From: Nocardioidaceae bacterium
Lineage (GTDB): Bacteria; Actinomycetota; Actinomycetes; Propionibacteriales; Nocardioidaceae
Direction: 5' to 3'
Length of the DNA: 39,011 nt
Assembly: GCA_013361955.1 (NCBI GenBank)
Contig: JABFXA010000001.1
Location: forward strand, 1-39,011
The notes beneath the pieces were generated by a model. It was not told the origin of the DNA. It did no database searches and was given only the letters and a program-made list of their open reading frames with translations. Positions 25,856 to 34,505 of this stretch are shown here, one piece after another (position 1 is the first letter of the stretch; each line of letters starts with the position of its first letter). Position numbers and translations under genes: made by a program.

Positions 25856-27438
25856 GTCGCGACCACCGGTCGGACGGCCGGCTCGGTGGTGGGCTCGGCG
25901 GCGGGCTCGGCGGACACGAAGTCGCGCACCTTGAACCGCTGCAGCTTGCCGGTCGCCGTCTTCGGGAGCTCGGAGACGAACACCACCCGTCGCGGCGACT
26001 TGAAGTGCGCCAGTCCGTCGCGGCACCAGGCCACCAGGGACGCCTCGTCGACGTCGGCACCGGTGACCACGACGGCCACCGGCTTGTCGAGCCCGTCGGC
26101 GTCGGCGACGCCCACGACCGCGGCCTCGCGGACCGCGGGGTGCTCGAGCAGCCGGCTCTCCACCTCGGCCGGCGAGACCCAGATGCCGCCGGCCTTGAGC
26201 ATGTCGGAGTTGCGGCCCAGGCAGGTGTAGTAGCCCTCGCCGCTGCGCACGTAGGTGTCGCCGGTCTTCAGCCACTCGCCCTGGAAGACCTGCCGGCTGG
26301 CGTCGGTGCGGTGCCAGTAGCCGAGCGCGATCGACTCACCGCGCACGTGCAGCGCCCCCGGCTCGCCGTCCGGGACCGGTGCGCCGTCGTCACCGCGCAG
26401 CTGTACGTCGTATCCGGGCACCGGCAGCCCCGTGGTCCCGGGGTGGACGTCGCCGGGCCGGTTGGACAGGAAGATGTGTAGCGCCTCGGTGGAGCCGATG
26501 CCGTCGAGGATCTCCACGCCGAAGCGGCCGGTGAACCGGTTCTGCAGCGGCGCCGGCAGCGGCTCGCCGGCCGACGCGCACAGCCGCACGCTCGCGAACG
26601 CGTCGTCCGGCAGGTCGCTGGCGGTCAGCGCCGCGTAGAAGGTGGGCACGCCGAAGAACAGCGTCGGCCGGGCCTCGGCGAGCCGCTCGCGGACCACGTC
26701 GGGGGTGGGCCGGCGCGGCTCCAGCACGGTGGCGGCGCCGACCGAGAACGGGAAGAACATCGAGTTCCCGATCCCGTAGGCGAAGAACAGCTTGGCCACC
26801 GAGAACGTCACGTCGTCGGGGGTGATGCCGAGCACCTGCGCGCCGTACGTCTCGCAGACGTGCCGGATGTTCGCGTGCCGGTGCATCGCCGCCTTGGGGA
26901 GCCCGGTGGTGCCGGAGGTGTAGAGCCACAGCGCCCAGGAGTCGTCGACCGTGTCGGCGTACGACGGGTCGCCACCGCCGCCGGTCAGGTCGGCCCAGCC
27001 GTGCACGGCGACGCCGTCGGGCACCGGCACCTCGCCCCCGCCGGCGACCACCAGGTGCTCGACGTCGGGCGCCTGCGCGAGCGCCTGGCCGACCGCCTCG
27101 AGGAACTCCGGGGTGGCGATCACGGCACGGGCGCCGGAGTCGGCGACGATCCCGCCGAGCTCCTTGCCGGTCAGCATCGTGGAGACCGGCACCGCGACGA
27201 ACCCGGCCCGGAACGCGCCGAGGATGCCGGTGAGCATCGGCACCTCGTCGCTCATCACCAGCAGCACCCGGTCGTCGCGGCGCAGCCCGAGCCCGCGCAG
27301 CCCGGCGGCGACCGCCCCGACCCGTTCGTCGAGGTCGGCATAGCTCAGCGTCTCGGACGCGACGACCGCGGTGCGGTCGCCGCGTCCCTCGGCGACGTGC
27401 CGGGAGACCAGGTAGTCGGCAGCGTTGAAGCCGGTCAT
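25852..27438 (-). CDS. bclA: Benzoate-CoA ligase
   Basis: This 528-aa adenylate-forming enzyme converts benzoate, ATP and CoA to benzoyl-CoA. Motifs: YTSGTTGLPK (173-182), GIGSTEALHIFLSN, YYTCLGRNSDMLKAGGIWVSP, and PKTATGKLQRFKVRD with the C-terminal catalytic lysine. TLFFGVPTFYAAL and SVRLCASAGEPLP are typical of benzoate-CoA ligases. The gene starts two bases after boxC and overlaps the reductase gene. Confidence 0.93.
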   Translation of the reverse strand: MTGFNAADYLVSRHVAEGRGDRTAVVASETLSYADLDERVGAVAAGLRGLGLRRDDRVLLVMSDEVPMLTGILGAFRAGFVAVPVSTMLTGKELGGIVADSGARAVIATPEFLEAVGQALAQAPDVEHLVVAGGGEVPVPDGVAVHGWADLTGGGGDPSYADTVDDSWALWLYTSGTTGLPKAAMHRHANIRHVCETYGAQVLGITPDDVTFSVAKLFFAYGIGNSMFFPFSVGAATVLEPRRPTPDVVRERLAEARPTLFFGVPTFYAALTASDLPDDAFASVRLCASAGEPLPAPLQNRFTGRFGVEILDGIGSTEALHIFLSNRPGDVHPGTTGLPVPGYDVQLRGDDGAPVPDGEPGALHVRGESIALGYWHRTDASRQVFQGEWLKTGDTYVRSGEGYYTCLGRNSDMLKAGGIWVSPAEVESRLLEHPAVREAAVVGVADADGLDKPVAVVVTGADVDEASLVAWCRDGLAHFKSPRRVVFVSELPKTATGKLQRFKVRDFVSAEPAAEPTTEPAVRPVVAT

Positions 27439-27439
27439 G

Positions 27440-29125
27440 TCACACCCGCTGGTAGTCGTAGGAGCCGCGCTGGCCGGACCCGTAGCGCCGCAGCGCCCCG
27501 TCGGGGCCGGACGCGTTCGGGCGGTTGAAGATCCAGTTCTGCCAGGCGGTGAGCCGGCCGAAGATCTTGGTCTCCATCGACTCCGGGCCGACGAAGCGGT
27601 GGTTGGCCTCCATGCCGGTCAGCGCGTCGGGCGACAGCGAGGCCCGCTCCTCGAGGACGATCCGCAGCTCCTCCTCGAAGTCGATGTCGTCGAGCGCCAT
27701 CGTGACCAGCCCGGCCGCTTCCGCGGCGCGGGCGTCGAGCCGCTCGCCGACCTGCTTGCGGGCCGCCTCCAGGTCGTCGTCGTGACCCCAGAACCGCGAC
27801 TCCAGCCGGGACAGCTCGTTGCCCATCGGGAAGCGGCCGTCGTTGCTCGAGGTGAGCACCAGCACCGCGGGGTCGGCGTCCGGGTCGACGTCCTCGTAGA
27901 CCCCCTCGAGCATGTACTGCCGGTCGCACGCGAGCAGCAGCTCGGCCAGGAAGCCGGTGAAGCAGCTCCCGGGCTCGACGACCGCGACCAGGCTGCGGCT
28001 GGTCACGTCGAGCCGCTTGAAGGTCCGCTTGAGGTACTGCGTGGTCTCGTGCACGAACCAGTCGCTCGGCCCGTCGACGTCGGCGTCGGCGAGCTGCGCG
28101 TCGTACGCGAGGACCGCGTCGAGGTCGCCCGCCGTGCGGAACACCCAGGTGCCGAGCTGCTGCTCGTTGGTGCGCAGCCGGAGCACCAGGTCGTCGAGGG
28201 CGCGGGCGACGGCGAACGGGTACCAGTCCACGCCCGCCTCGACCGGGTGCTCCGGCGGCGCGTCGGTCGGGCCGGCGACGGTGATGTCGACGCGCCGGGC
28301 GCCGCGGTCGAGGGTGGCGGTGACGTGCGGGTAGCTGATCGTGTCGCCGTCCTCGGTGCGGTCCAGCGGGGTGAGCGCGACACCTTCACCGCTGCGACGC
28401 CGGGACGCCTCGACGGCCCGGCGGGCGCGCACGCCTAGCTCCTCGTCCCAGCGGTTGCGCGGCACGGTGGCGTCGACCAGGCCCCACTCGACGGCGGTGG
28501 CGCCGCGGTACCCCTCGGCCTTGGTGGCGAACAGGTCGGCGCGGTCCTTGCGCACGTGCCGCTTGTCGACCACCCGGGTCAGCCCGCCGGTGCCCGGCAG
28601 CACGCCGAGCAACGGCACCTCGGGGAGGCTGACCGTCGACGAGCCGTCGTCGACGAGCACGATCTCGTCGCAGGCCAGCGCGAGCTCGTAGCCGCCGCCG
28701 GCCGCGGTGCCGTTCAGCGCCGCGATCCAGGTCTGGCCGGACTCGTGGGCGTCCTCGATCGCGTTGCGGGTCTCGTTGGTGAACTTGCAGAAGTTCACCT
28801 TCCAGGCGTGGCTGCTCTGCGCGAGCATCCGGATGTTCGCTCCGGCGCAGAACATCCGCTCCAGCCCTCCGGTCATCACGACGGCCTTGACCTGCGGGTG
28901 CTCGAAGCGCAGCCGCTGCACCGCGTCGTACAGCTCGATGTCGACGCCGAGGTCGTAGGAGTTGGACTTCAGCTGGTAGCCCTCGACCAGTCCCCCACCC
29001 TCGTCGACGGTCAGCGTCAGCGTCGCGACCTCGCCGTCGACGGCGAACCGCCAGTGCCGGTAGCCGGCCGGGTCGGTCTCGAAGTCGACGACCGGGACGT
29101 GGGGGGCGTCGGACTGCTCGGACAT
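27440..29125 (-). CDS. boxC: Benzoyl-CoA-dihydrodiol (2,3-epoxybenzoyl-CoA) lyase
   Basis: This 561-aa protein contains two crotonase-like regions, the length and layout of BoxC. It hydrolytically opens 2,3-epoxybenzoyl-CoA to 3,4-dehydroadipyl-CoA semialdehyde and formate. MTGGLERMFCAGANIRML (about 84-101), LNGTAAGGGYELALACDEI and the C-terminal MEANHRFVGPESMETKIFGRLTAWQNWIF block are typical of BoxC. ATG at 29125 follows GCGAGGTGCGC. It heads the operon and faces a divergent PaaX-family gene. Confidence 0.95.
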   Translation of the reverse strand: MSEQSDAPHVPVVDFETDPAGYRHWRFAVDGEVATLTLTVDEGGGLVEGYQLKSNSYDLGVDIELYDAVQRLRFEHPQVKAVVMTGGLERMFCAGANIRMLAQSSHAWKVNFCKFTNETRNAIEDAHESGQTWIAALNGTAAGGGYELALACDEIVLVDDGSSTVSLPEVPLLGVLPGTGGLTRVVDKRHVRKDRADLFATKAEGYRGATAVEWGLVDATVPRNRWDEELGVRARRAVEASRRRSGEGVALTPLDRTEDGDTISYPHVTATLDRGARRVDITVAGPTDAPPEHPVEAGVDWYPFAVARALDDLVLRLRTNEQQLGTWVFRTAGDLDAVLAYDAQLADADVDGPSDWFVHETTQYLKRTFKRLDVTSRSLVAVVEPGSCFTGFLAELLLACDRQYMLEGVYEDVDPDADPAVLVLTSSNDGRFPMGNELSRLESRFWGHDDDLEAARKQVGERLDARAAEAAGLVTMALDDIDFEEELRIVLEERASLSPDALTGMEANHRFVGPESMETKIFGRLTAWQNWIFNRPNASGPDGALRRYGSGQRGSYDYQRV

Positions 29126-29165
29126 GCGCACCTCGCGGGGGTCGGCTGGGGCTGTGACCACAAAC

Positions 29166-29204
29166 ACTCTACGCTTGACCGCCAGATCGACAAGAGTTTG
29201 TCGA
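29166..29204 (-). promoter_or_regulatory. Candidate box operon promoter with overlapping operator
   Basis: On the minus strand TTGTCG (29193-29188) and TAGAGT (29171-29166) are spaced by 16 bases as -35 and -10 elements. A palindrome with 7-bp arms, TCGACAA-GAGT-TTGTCGA, spans 29187-29204 and covers the -35, as expected for a repressor site. The PaaX-family gene starts 59 bases to the right. Confidence 0.5.
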
Positions 29205-29262
29205 GTATCAGTCCCGGCGGGTGATCCGGCCCGCCGGCACCGGTTCCTGGGAGGCTGGACCC

Positions 29263-30117
29263 GTGACCGAGCCCGCCCCCGCCGCCTCCCGCCGCCGCGA
29301 GGCCGGGTCCGCGAGCGCCCGCTCGCTGCTGCTCACCGTGCTCGGCGAGTTCGTGCACCCGCGGCACACCTCGGTCTGGACCGCGACCCTGCTCCAGGCG
29401 ATGGCCGCGCTCGGCGTCGAGGAGAAGTCCGCCCGCCAGGCGCTCACCCGGACGGCGTCCGAGGGCCTGCTCACCTCGACCCGGCACGGCCGGCGGGTGC
29501 TCTGGGAGCTCACCCCCCAGGGCGCCGACCTGCTCGAGGAGGGCACCCGGCGGATCTACGGCTTCATGCGCGAGCGGCACCCGTGGGACGGGCGATGGCT
29601 CGTGCTCAGCGTGCCGATCCCGGAGACCCAGCGGCAGCTGCGGCACCGGCTGCGGACCCGGCTGACCTGGCTCGGCCTCGGCTCGCCGACCTCCGGGATC
29701 TGGGTGTCGCCGGACGCCACCAAGGGCCAGGAGGTGCACGCGGTGATCCGCGACCTGGGCCTCGACGAGCACGCGTTCGCCTGGGTGGGCCCGGCCAGCG
29801 GCATCGGCGACGAGTCCCGGCTGCTCGCCGACGCCTGGGACCTCGCCGACGTCGAGGAGCGGTACCTGGCGTTCCTGGCGGACTTCGAGGACCGGCAGGC
29901 GCGCACCCCCGGCGAGGCGTTCGCGGCCCAGGTGCAGATGGTCCAGGAGTGGCGGCGGTTCCCGTTCCTCGACCCGGACCTGCCCGGCGAGCTGCTCGAC
30001 CACGACTGGCCCGGCCCGCGGGCCGCGTCCGCGTTCCACGACCGGCACGCCCGCTGGCACCGGCAGGCGCAGGCCGAGTGGGACCGGATGGACGCGGCCG
30101 CCGGCCCGCGCGGCTGA
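29263..30117 (+). CDS. PaaX-family transcriptional regulator
   Basis: This 284-aa protein has an N-terminal winged helix (SLLLTVLGEFVHPRHTSVWTATLLQAMAALGVEEKSARQALTRTASEGLL, about 20-70) and the PaaX body with LSVPIPETQRQLRHRLRTRL and the C-terminal LDPDLPGELLDHDWPG motif. PaaX repressors respond to phenylacetyl-CoA, but relatives may sense other aryl-CoA thioesters. Its position divergent from boxC makes it the leading candidate to sense benzoyl-CoA. The GTG at 29263 is preferred, with GGAGG nine bases upstream; a GTG at 29221 is an alternative. Confidence 0.88.
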   Translation: MTEPAPAASRRREAGSASARSLLLTVLGEFVHPRHTSVWTATLLQAMAALGVEEKSARQALTRTASEGLLTSTRHGRRVLWELTPQGADLLEEGTRRIYGFMRERHPWDGRWLVLSVPIPETQRQLRHRLRTRLTWLGLGSPTSGIWVSPDATKGQEVHAVIRDLGLDEHAFAWVGPASGIGDESRLLADAWDLADVEERYLAFLADFEDRQARTPGEAFAAQVQMVQEWRRFPFLDPDLPGELLDHDWPGPRAASAFHDRHARWHRQAQAEWDRMDAAAGPRG

Positions 30118-30131
30118 TCCTGCGTATTTAG

Positions 30132-30160
30132 TTGCATGTAGCACGCATCTCGTCTACCAT
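30132..30160 (+). promoter_or_regulatory. Candidate marR promoter
   Basis: TTGCAT (30132-30137) and TACCAT (30155-30160) are separated by 17 bases, in an unusually AT-rich stretch for this genome between the PaaX gene end and the marR start at 30199. Confidence 0.4.
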
Positions 30161-30198
30161 TGCTTGTGGACACCAAGTGATTGGGTGAGACGAGGGAC

Positions 30199-30675
30199 AT
30201 GACCACCACGACGGAGACGATCGCCGCCCCGGTCGGGACGCCGGACCCGGCGACCGAGGAGCTGCTCGGCGCCCTGACCCGGCTCAGCCGGGTGCTCAAG
30301 TCGACCCGCTTCCGGCCGGCCGGCGAGGTGTCGCTGAACCGGGCCGAGATCGGCGTGCTGCGCTGGCTCGAGAAGCACGGCGAGACCCGGGTCGGTGACC
30401 TGGCGTGCGCCTTCGGGCTGAGCCCGTCGGTGATCAGCCGTCAGGTCGGCAGCCTCGTCGAGCGCGACCTGGTCGGCCGGCGTCCCGACCCGGCCGACGC
30501 CCGCGCCGGCCTGATCACCCTCACCGATCGCGGCCGCACCAGCCTCGACGAGATGACCCGGCAATACGTGCGCCGGCTCGGCGAGGTCGTCGGCGACTGG
30601 GCCCCCGAGGACCGCCGGCACGCCGCCGTACTGCTCACCCGGCTGGCCGACCGGCTCGCCGAGTCCCACGACTGA
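30199..30675 (+). CDS. MarR-family transcriptional regulator
   Basis: This 158-aa regulator has a MarR winged helix-turn-helix: LNRAEIGVLRWLEKHG, LACAFGLSPSVISRQVGSLVERDLV and the DPADARAGLITLTDRGR wing. It has an N-terminal extension of about 20 residues. An ATG at 30199 sits close behind a GAGGGAC site. It precedes an MFS exporter on the same strand, separated by a large palindrome, so it most probably represses the exporter and itself. Confidence 0.9.
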   Translation: MTTTTETIAAPVGTPDPATEELLGALTRLSRVLKSTRFRPAGEVSLNRAEIGVLRWLEKHGETRVGDLACAFGLSPSVISRQVGSLVERDLVGRRPDPADARAGLITLTDRGRTSLDEMTRQYVRRLGEVVGDWAPEDRRHAAVLLTRLADRLAESHD

Positions 30676-30678
30676 GAC

Positions 30679-30734
30679 CCGACATCGGACCGCTTTCAGT
30701 GACCCATGGGTCACTGAAACCCATCCGTTGTCGG
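30679..30734. promoter_or_regulatory. 56-bp nested palindrome between marR and the exporter
   Basis: A perfect 26-bp palindrome (30694-30719) is centred on TGACCCATGGGTCA. Four bases outside it on each side lie 11-bp arms (30679-30689, CCGACATCGGA; 30724-30734, TCCGTTGTCGG) that pair with one mismatch. It starts 4 bases after the marR stop and ends 47 bases before the exporter ATG. Extended symmetry around a central dyad fits a MarR dimer operator with flanking sites, or a terminator/attenuator. Confidence 0.7.
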
Positions 30735-30781
30735 AGGGATTTCCACACCGCACCCACGGACCAGCACCCGGAAGGACATCC

Positions 30782-32350
30782 ATGACCACCGCCACGGCCG
30801 CCCCGGCCCGGCCTGCCGCTCCACCGCACGGCGAGGAGCTCACCCACCGCGAGATCCTCGAGGTCCTCGCGGGCCTGCTGGCAGCGCTGTTCACCGCGAT
30901 CGTCTCCTCGACGATCGTGTCCAACGCGCTGCCGACGATCATCAGCGACCTCGAGGGCACCCAGACCCAGTACACCTGGGTGATCGTCGCCTCGCTGCTC
31001 GCGATGACCGTCACCACGCCGATCTGGGCGAAGCTGTCGGACCTGTTCAACAAGAAGCTGCTCGTGCAGACCGCGATCGTGCTGTTCGTCCTCGGCTCGA
31101 TGGCCGCCGGCATCTCCCAGAACGTCACCGAGCTGCTCGGCGCCCGCGTGGTGCAGGGCATCGGCATGGGCGGACTGACCGCGCTCGCGCAGTCGATCAT
31201 CGGCGCGGTGATCCCGCCGCGGAACCGCGGCCGCTACAGCGGCTACATGGGCGCCACGATGGCCGTCGCGACGGTCAGCGGCCCGCTCATCGGCGGCGTC
31301 ATCGTCGACACCGACTGGCTCGGCTGGCGCTGGTGCTTCTTCGTCTGCGTGCCGCTCGCCGTGGTGGCGCTGGCCATCCTGCAGAAGTTCCTGCACGTCG
31401 CGACGTACCGGCGCCGGGTGCGGCTCGACCTGGGCGGCGCGTTCCTGATCTCGGTGGCCGCCAGCCTGCCGCTGCTGTGGGTGACCTTCGCCGGCAACGA
31501 GTACGCGTGGTGGTCCTGGCAGACCGGTGCCTTCCTCGGCGGCGCCACGGTCGCCGCCCTGCTCGCGGTGGTCGTCGAGAGCCGGCACCCGGAGCCGATG
31601 GTCCCGCTGAACGTGGTCCGCGACCGCACCACGGCGCTGGCGATCCTGGCCAGCCTCGCCGTCGGCATCGCGATGTTCGGTGGCTCGGTGTTCCTCGGCC
31701 AGTACTTCCAGATCGCCCGCGGCTACTCGCCGACCGAGGCCGGCCTGCTCACCGTGCCGATGATGCTCGGCTCGCTGGTCGGTACGGCGGGCGCCGGACA
31801 GATCATCACCCGCACCGGCCGCTGGAAGCGGTTCCTGGTGGCCGGGTCGCTGCTACTGGTCATCGGCCTCGGCCTGCTCGGCACCATCGACCACACCACG
31901 CCGATCTGGCACTTGAGCCTGTTCATGGCCCTCATGGGACTGGGCATGGGGATGCTGCTGCAGAACCTGGTGCTCGCGGTGCAGAACACCGTCGACGTGA
32001 CCCAGGTCGGCGCGGCCAGCGGCACGGTCGCGTTCTTCCGTAGCCTCGGCGGCGCGATCGGCGTCTCGGTGCTCGGCGCGCTGCTCACGAACCGGGTCTC
32101 CGACCTGATGACCTCCGGCCTGGCCGCGATGGGCATCGACCCGTCGCGGCTCGGCTCCGGCAGCGGCACGCTCGACCTGCACGCGATGCCGGCCCCGATC
32201 GAGCACCTGACCCGTACGGCGTACGGCGACGCGACCGGCCGGATCTTCCTGGTCGCGGCCTGCGTCGCGGTGGTCAGCCTGCTGGCCGTGCTGGTGATCC
32301 GCGAGGTGCCGCTGCGCACCACGGTCCGCAAGGTCGAGGCCGCCGACTGA
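30782..32350 (+). CDS. DHA2-type MFS multidrug exporter
   Basis: This 522-aa protein has about 14 hydrophobic segments and the DHA2 (EmrB/QacA) motifs: WAKLSDLFNKK after TM2, GARVVQGIGMGG in TM4 and a central LGWRWCFFVCVPL. DHA2 transporters export lipophilic drugs or metabolites using the proton gradient. ATG at 30782 has a GGAAGGA ribosome-binding site. It follows marR, from which it is separated by the large palindrome. A possible role is to export toxic aromatic acids, but the sequence alone does not show this. Confidence 0.92.
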   Translation: MTTATAAPARPAAPPHGEELTHREILEVLAGLLAALFTAIVSSTIVSNALPTIISDLEGTQTQYTWVIVASLLAMTVTTPIWAKLSDLFNKKLLVQTAIVLFVLGSMAAGISQNVTELLGARVVQGIGMGGLTALAQSIIGAVIPPRNRGRYSGYMGATMAVATVSGPLIGGVIVDTDWLGWRWCFFVCVPLAVVALAILQKFLHVATYRRRVRLDLGGAFLISVAASLPLLWVTFAGNEYAWWSWQTGAFLGGATVAALLAVVVESRHPEPMVPLNVVRDRTTALAILASLAVGIAMFGGSVFLGQYFQIARGYSPTEAGLLTVPMMLGSLVGTAGAGQIITRTGRWKRFLVAGSLLLVIGLGLLGTIDHTTPIWHLSLFMALMGLGMGMLLQNLVLAVQNTVDVTQVGAASGTVAFFRSLGGAIGVSVLGALLTNRVSDLMTSGLAAMGIDPSRLGSGSGTLDLHAMPAPIEHLTRTAYGDATGRIFLVAACVAVVSLLAVLVIREVPLRTTVRKVEAAD

Positions 32351-32363
32351 CCTCCCCGCACCG

Positions 32364-32387
32364 GGCCGCGGGCTACGGCTCGCGGCC
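32364..32387. terminator. Putative bidirectional terminator
   Basis: GGCCGCG (32364-32370) and CGCGGCC (32381-32387) form a 7-bp stem with a 10-base loop. It sits between the exporter stop and the convergent hydrolase's last codons. It overlaps the hydrolase's 3' end. Confidence 0.45.
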
Positions 32388-33233
32388 GGTGTGCCGGGCG
32401 ATCCCGTCGACGGCGAGGTCCCACCGCGGCGGGGGTGGGACCTCGTGCCCCATCCCGGGCACCGGCACCAGCCGGGCGTCCGGGATCTCCCGCGCCAGCG
32501 ACTCTCCGTGCGCCGGCGGGAAGAACGGGTCGTCGGCTCCGTGCAGCACCAGCGTCGGCGCCGCGATGTCGGCCATCGCGAACGGCACGTCCTCACCGTC
32601 GAGCACCCAGTGGTTCTTGCTGCTCGACGCCATGTCGCGGGTCCGGGCGACGACCGTGCGACCGATCTCGCGGACGTGCTCCTCGTCGTACCCGAGCGAC
32701 CCGGCGTACGGACGCAGGTCCTCGACCAGCCGGTCCAGCACCGCCTCCGGGTCGGACCAGTCCGGGTCCGGCGGCGGGTCGGTGAAGCCCGCGCGCACCG
32801 CCGGCGACATCGACGGCAGCTCGCTGCGGTCGGCGCGCTCCCCCGCATTCGTGGTTGCGAGCAGGGTCAGCGTGCGTACCCGCTCGGGGTGCACGGCCGC
32901 GAGCTGCTGAGCGATGCCGCCGCCCATCGAGATCCCGACCAGGTGCGCCGAGGCCAGCCCCAGCGCGTCGAGGATCCGCAGCGGGTCGTCCGCCAGGTCG
33001 TTGAACGTGTACGTCGGACGGCCCGGCGGCGAGGCAGACGAGCGGCCGGTGTCGCGGTGGTCGTAGCGGACCACGTAGCGCCCCCGCGCGGCGAGCCGCT
33101 CGCAGAAGCCCGGCTCCCACCAGTCCATCGAGGACGCGGCCCCGGACAGCAGCAGCACCGGCGGGTCGCGGGGGTCCCCGAACGTCTCCAGGCACAGCTC
33201 GGCCCCGGGCACGGTCACGATCCGCTCCGTCAT
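32373..33233 (-). CDS. Alpha/beta hydrolase
   Basis: This 286-aa hydrolase has oxyanion-hole LLLSGAASS, the nucleophile elbow GISMGGG, an acid in GADDPFFPP and the terminal histidine in GMGHEVPPP. It is a close fit to the general alpha/beta-hydrolase fold-1 family (esterase, epoxide hydrolase or lipase-like). The substrate is unknown. It is divergent from the small membrane protein at 33332, with 98 bases between, in which no strong promoter is visible. Confidence 0.85.
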   Translation of the reverse strand: MTERIVTVPGAELCLETFGDPRDPPVLLLSGAASSMDWWEPGFCERLAARGRYVVRYDHRDTGRSSASPPGRPTYTFNDLADDPLRILDALGLASAHLVGISMGGGIAQQLAAVHPERVRTLTLLATTNAGERADRSELPSMSPAVRAGFTDPPPDPDWSDPEAVLDRLVEDLRPYAGSLGYDEEHVREIGRTVVARTRDMASSSKNHWVLDGEDVPFAMADIAAPTLVLHGADDPFFPPAHGESLAREIPDARLVPVPGMGHEVPPPPRWDLAVDGIARHTGREP

Positions 33234-33331
33234 GCCCGTACCGACCAGCGCACCGGCCCGGACTCATCGGCGTGGACCCCGGGGGGCGAAACTCCTGTCG
33301 TCCTGTCGGAGGGCCGACCTACCATGGAGTG

Positions 33332-33751
33332 ATGGTGGTGGTGAAAGCCGCCGCGAGTGTCGTGGTCGTGCTGCTGTTCCTGGTCGTGGGCATCCTGGGC
33401 CCCGCTGGTCTGGCGCGCCTGCGCCGCCGGTTCGCCGACCGGGCCGACCGGGTCCGCCGGCGCCACACCCGCGACCTGCCCGCGGCACCGACCGGTCGGC
33501 CGATCGAGCGGATCGCCTATGACGTGCACCGGCTCGGCCACCGCTACCGCTGCCCGCCCGCGGGCATCTCGTTCGCGCGCTTCGACGCGCGCCGCCGGGC
33601 CTACGACGCGGTGCTCGTCGAGGCCTGCACGGCCCTCGAGGTCGAGCACCTGCTCGCCGTGCTCCCGGCCGGCACCGACCTCGACACCGAGCGGGAGCGG
33701 GTCGAGGGCGCACTCGGGCTCGCCGGCCTCCGGCTCGGCGGGGCCGCCTAG
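33332..33751 (+). CDS. Small membrane-anchored hypothetical protein
   Basis: A 139-aa protein with one N-terminal hydrophobic segment (about 9-26, VVVVLLFLVVGILGPAGL) followed by an arginine-rich stretch (RLRRRFADRADRVRRRH), then a soluble domain. The helix with positive charges after it suggests a signal anchor with the C-terminal part in the cytoplasm. The soluble part (FDARRRAYDAVLVEACTALEVEH) is typical of actinobacterial hypothetical proteins. The family is not recognised. ATG at 33332 follows GGAG. The last four bases of its frame overlap the convergent SixA gene. Confidence 0.7.
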   Translation: MVVVKAAASVVVVLLFLVVGILGPAGLARLRRRFADRADRVRRRHTRDLPAAPTGRPIERIAYDVHRLGHRYRCPPAGISFARFDARRRAYDAVLVEACTALEVEHLLAVLPAGTDLDTERERVEGALGLAGLRLGGAA

Positions 33752-34218
33752 CGCGACGGCAGGTCCACGGCGGTGGGCGGTCGGCCGTGCGCGAGCAGCG
33801 CGCCCGTGCCGAGGTCGACGACCGCGAGCGCCGAGGTCTTCATCTCGACGGCTAGGCCGGTGAGCTCCTCCACCAGCTCCTCGACGCCGGGGTTGTGCGC
33901 CACGAGCACCGTCCGGCCCCGCTCGACCCCGGCGACCACGTCGAGCAGCTCGTCGAGCGAGGCGGCGTACAGGTTGGCGACGACGCGGGTCTCCGGCGGA
34001 GACGCCAGCTCGGCGGCGACCAGGTCCCAGGTCTGCCGGGTGCGGGTGGCCGGCGAGACCAGCGCGACGTCGAGGTCGGGCAGGTGCGCGGCCAGCCAGC
34101 GGCCGGCCTCGGGAGCCTGCCGACGCCCGCGCGGGGCGAGCGGGCGCAGCCGGCCGGGCTCGCCACCAGACCAGTCGGACTTCGCGTGCCGCAGCACCAC
34201 CAGCAGCCGGTCGGTCAT
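33748..34218 (-). CDS. sixA: SixA-like histidine phosphatase
   Basis: This 156-aa histidine phosphatase starts with the family signature LRHAKSDW (His11 is the phosphate acceptor). A second histidine lies in VAHNPGVEELV. The length and the T-R-T-x-Q-T segment (PATRTRQTWDL) match SixA phosphohistidine phosphatases. It may act on phosphohistidine proteins, but the target is unknown. The stop overlaps the convergent gene (shared CTAG). Confidence 0.88.
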   Translation of the reverse strand: MTDRLLVVLRHAKSDWSGGEPGRLRPLAPRGRRQAPEAGRWLAAHLPDLDVALVSPATRTRQTWDLVAAELASPPETRVVANLYAASLDELLDVVAGVERGRTVLVAHNPGVEELVEELTGLAVEMKTSALAVVDLGTGALLAHGRPPTAVDLPSR

Positions 34219-34341
34219 CGGTCGCCCTCCCTCGGGGTATCAGCAGTGACCCGCCCGGGCTCCTCCCAGATGGCCCCACCGGCGCTCACACGCGCGGACC
34301 AGACCAATGTTTCCGCAAGGGCGCCGAGGCAAAGTTGAAGG

Positions 34342-34360
34342 ACGAGACAGGCAGTCTCGT
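34342..34360 (+). promoter_or_regulatory. Hairpin abutting the ribosome-binding site of a 37-aa ORF
   Basis: ACGAGAC (34342-34348) and GTCTCGT (34354-34360) form a 7-bp stem with a 5-base loop. The very next base starts the GGAGGG ribosome-binding site (34361-34366) of the ORF at 34373. This placement could regulate translation or protect the mRNA 5' end. Confidence 0.5.
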
Positions 34361-34372
34361 GGAGGGAACATC

Positions 34373-34486
34373 ATGTGTGAAGCAGCATCCCCGGCGGGCA
34401 ACCTGTCCTGCGTCCGGGACGACTGTGACGGCCGGGGTCACGTGTGGGTGCACGCGAGCTCGGCGCACGACGACAAGGCCGACTGA
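34373..34486 (+). CDS. 37-aa Cys-containing peptide
   Basis: An ATG at 34373 with GGAGGG six bases upstream opens a 37-residue frame: it starts MCEAASPAGNLSCVRDDC and continues DGRGHVWVHASSAHDDKAD. Cysteines at 2, 13 and 18 and histidines at 23, 27 and 32 could bind a metal or a thiol ligand. There is no signal sequence. The family is not recognised. The strong ribosome-binding site and clean stop support it as a real gene. Confidence 0.65.
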   Translation: MCEAASPAGNLSCVRDDCDGRGHVWVHASSAHDDKAD

Positions 34487-34505
34487 CGACAACCTGACCC
34501 GCCGC

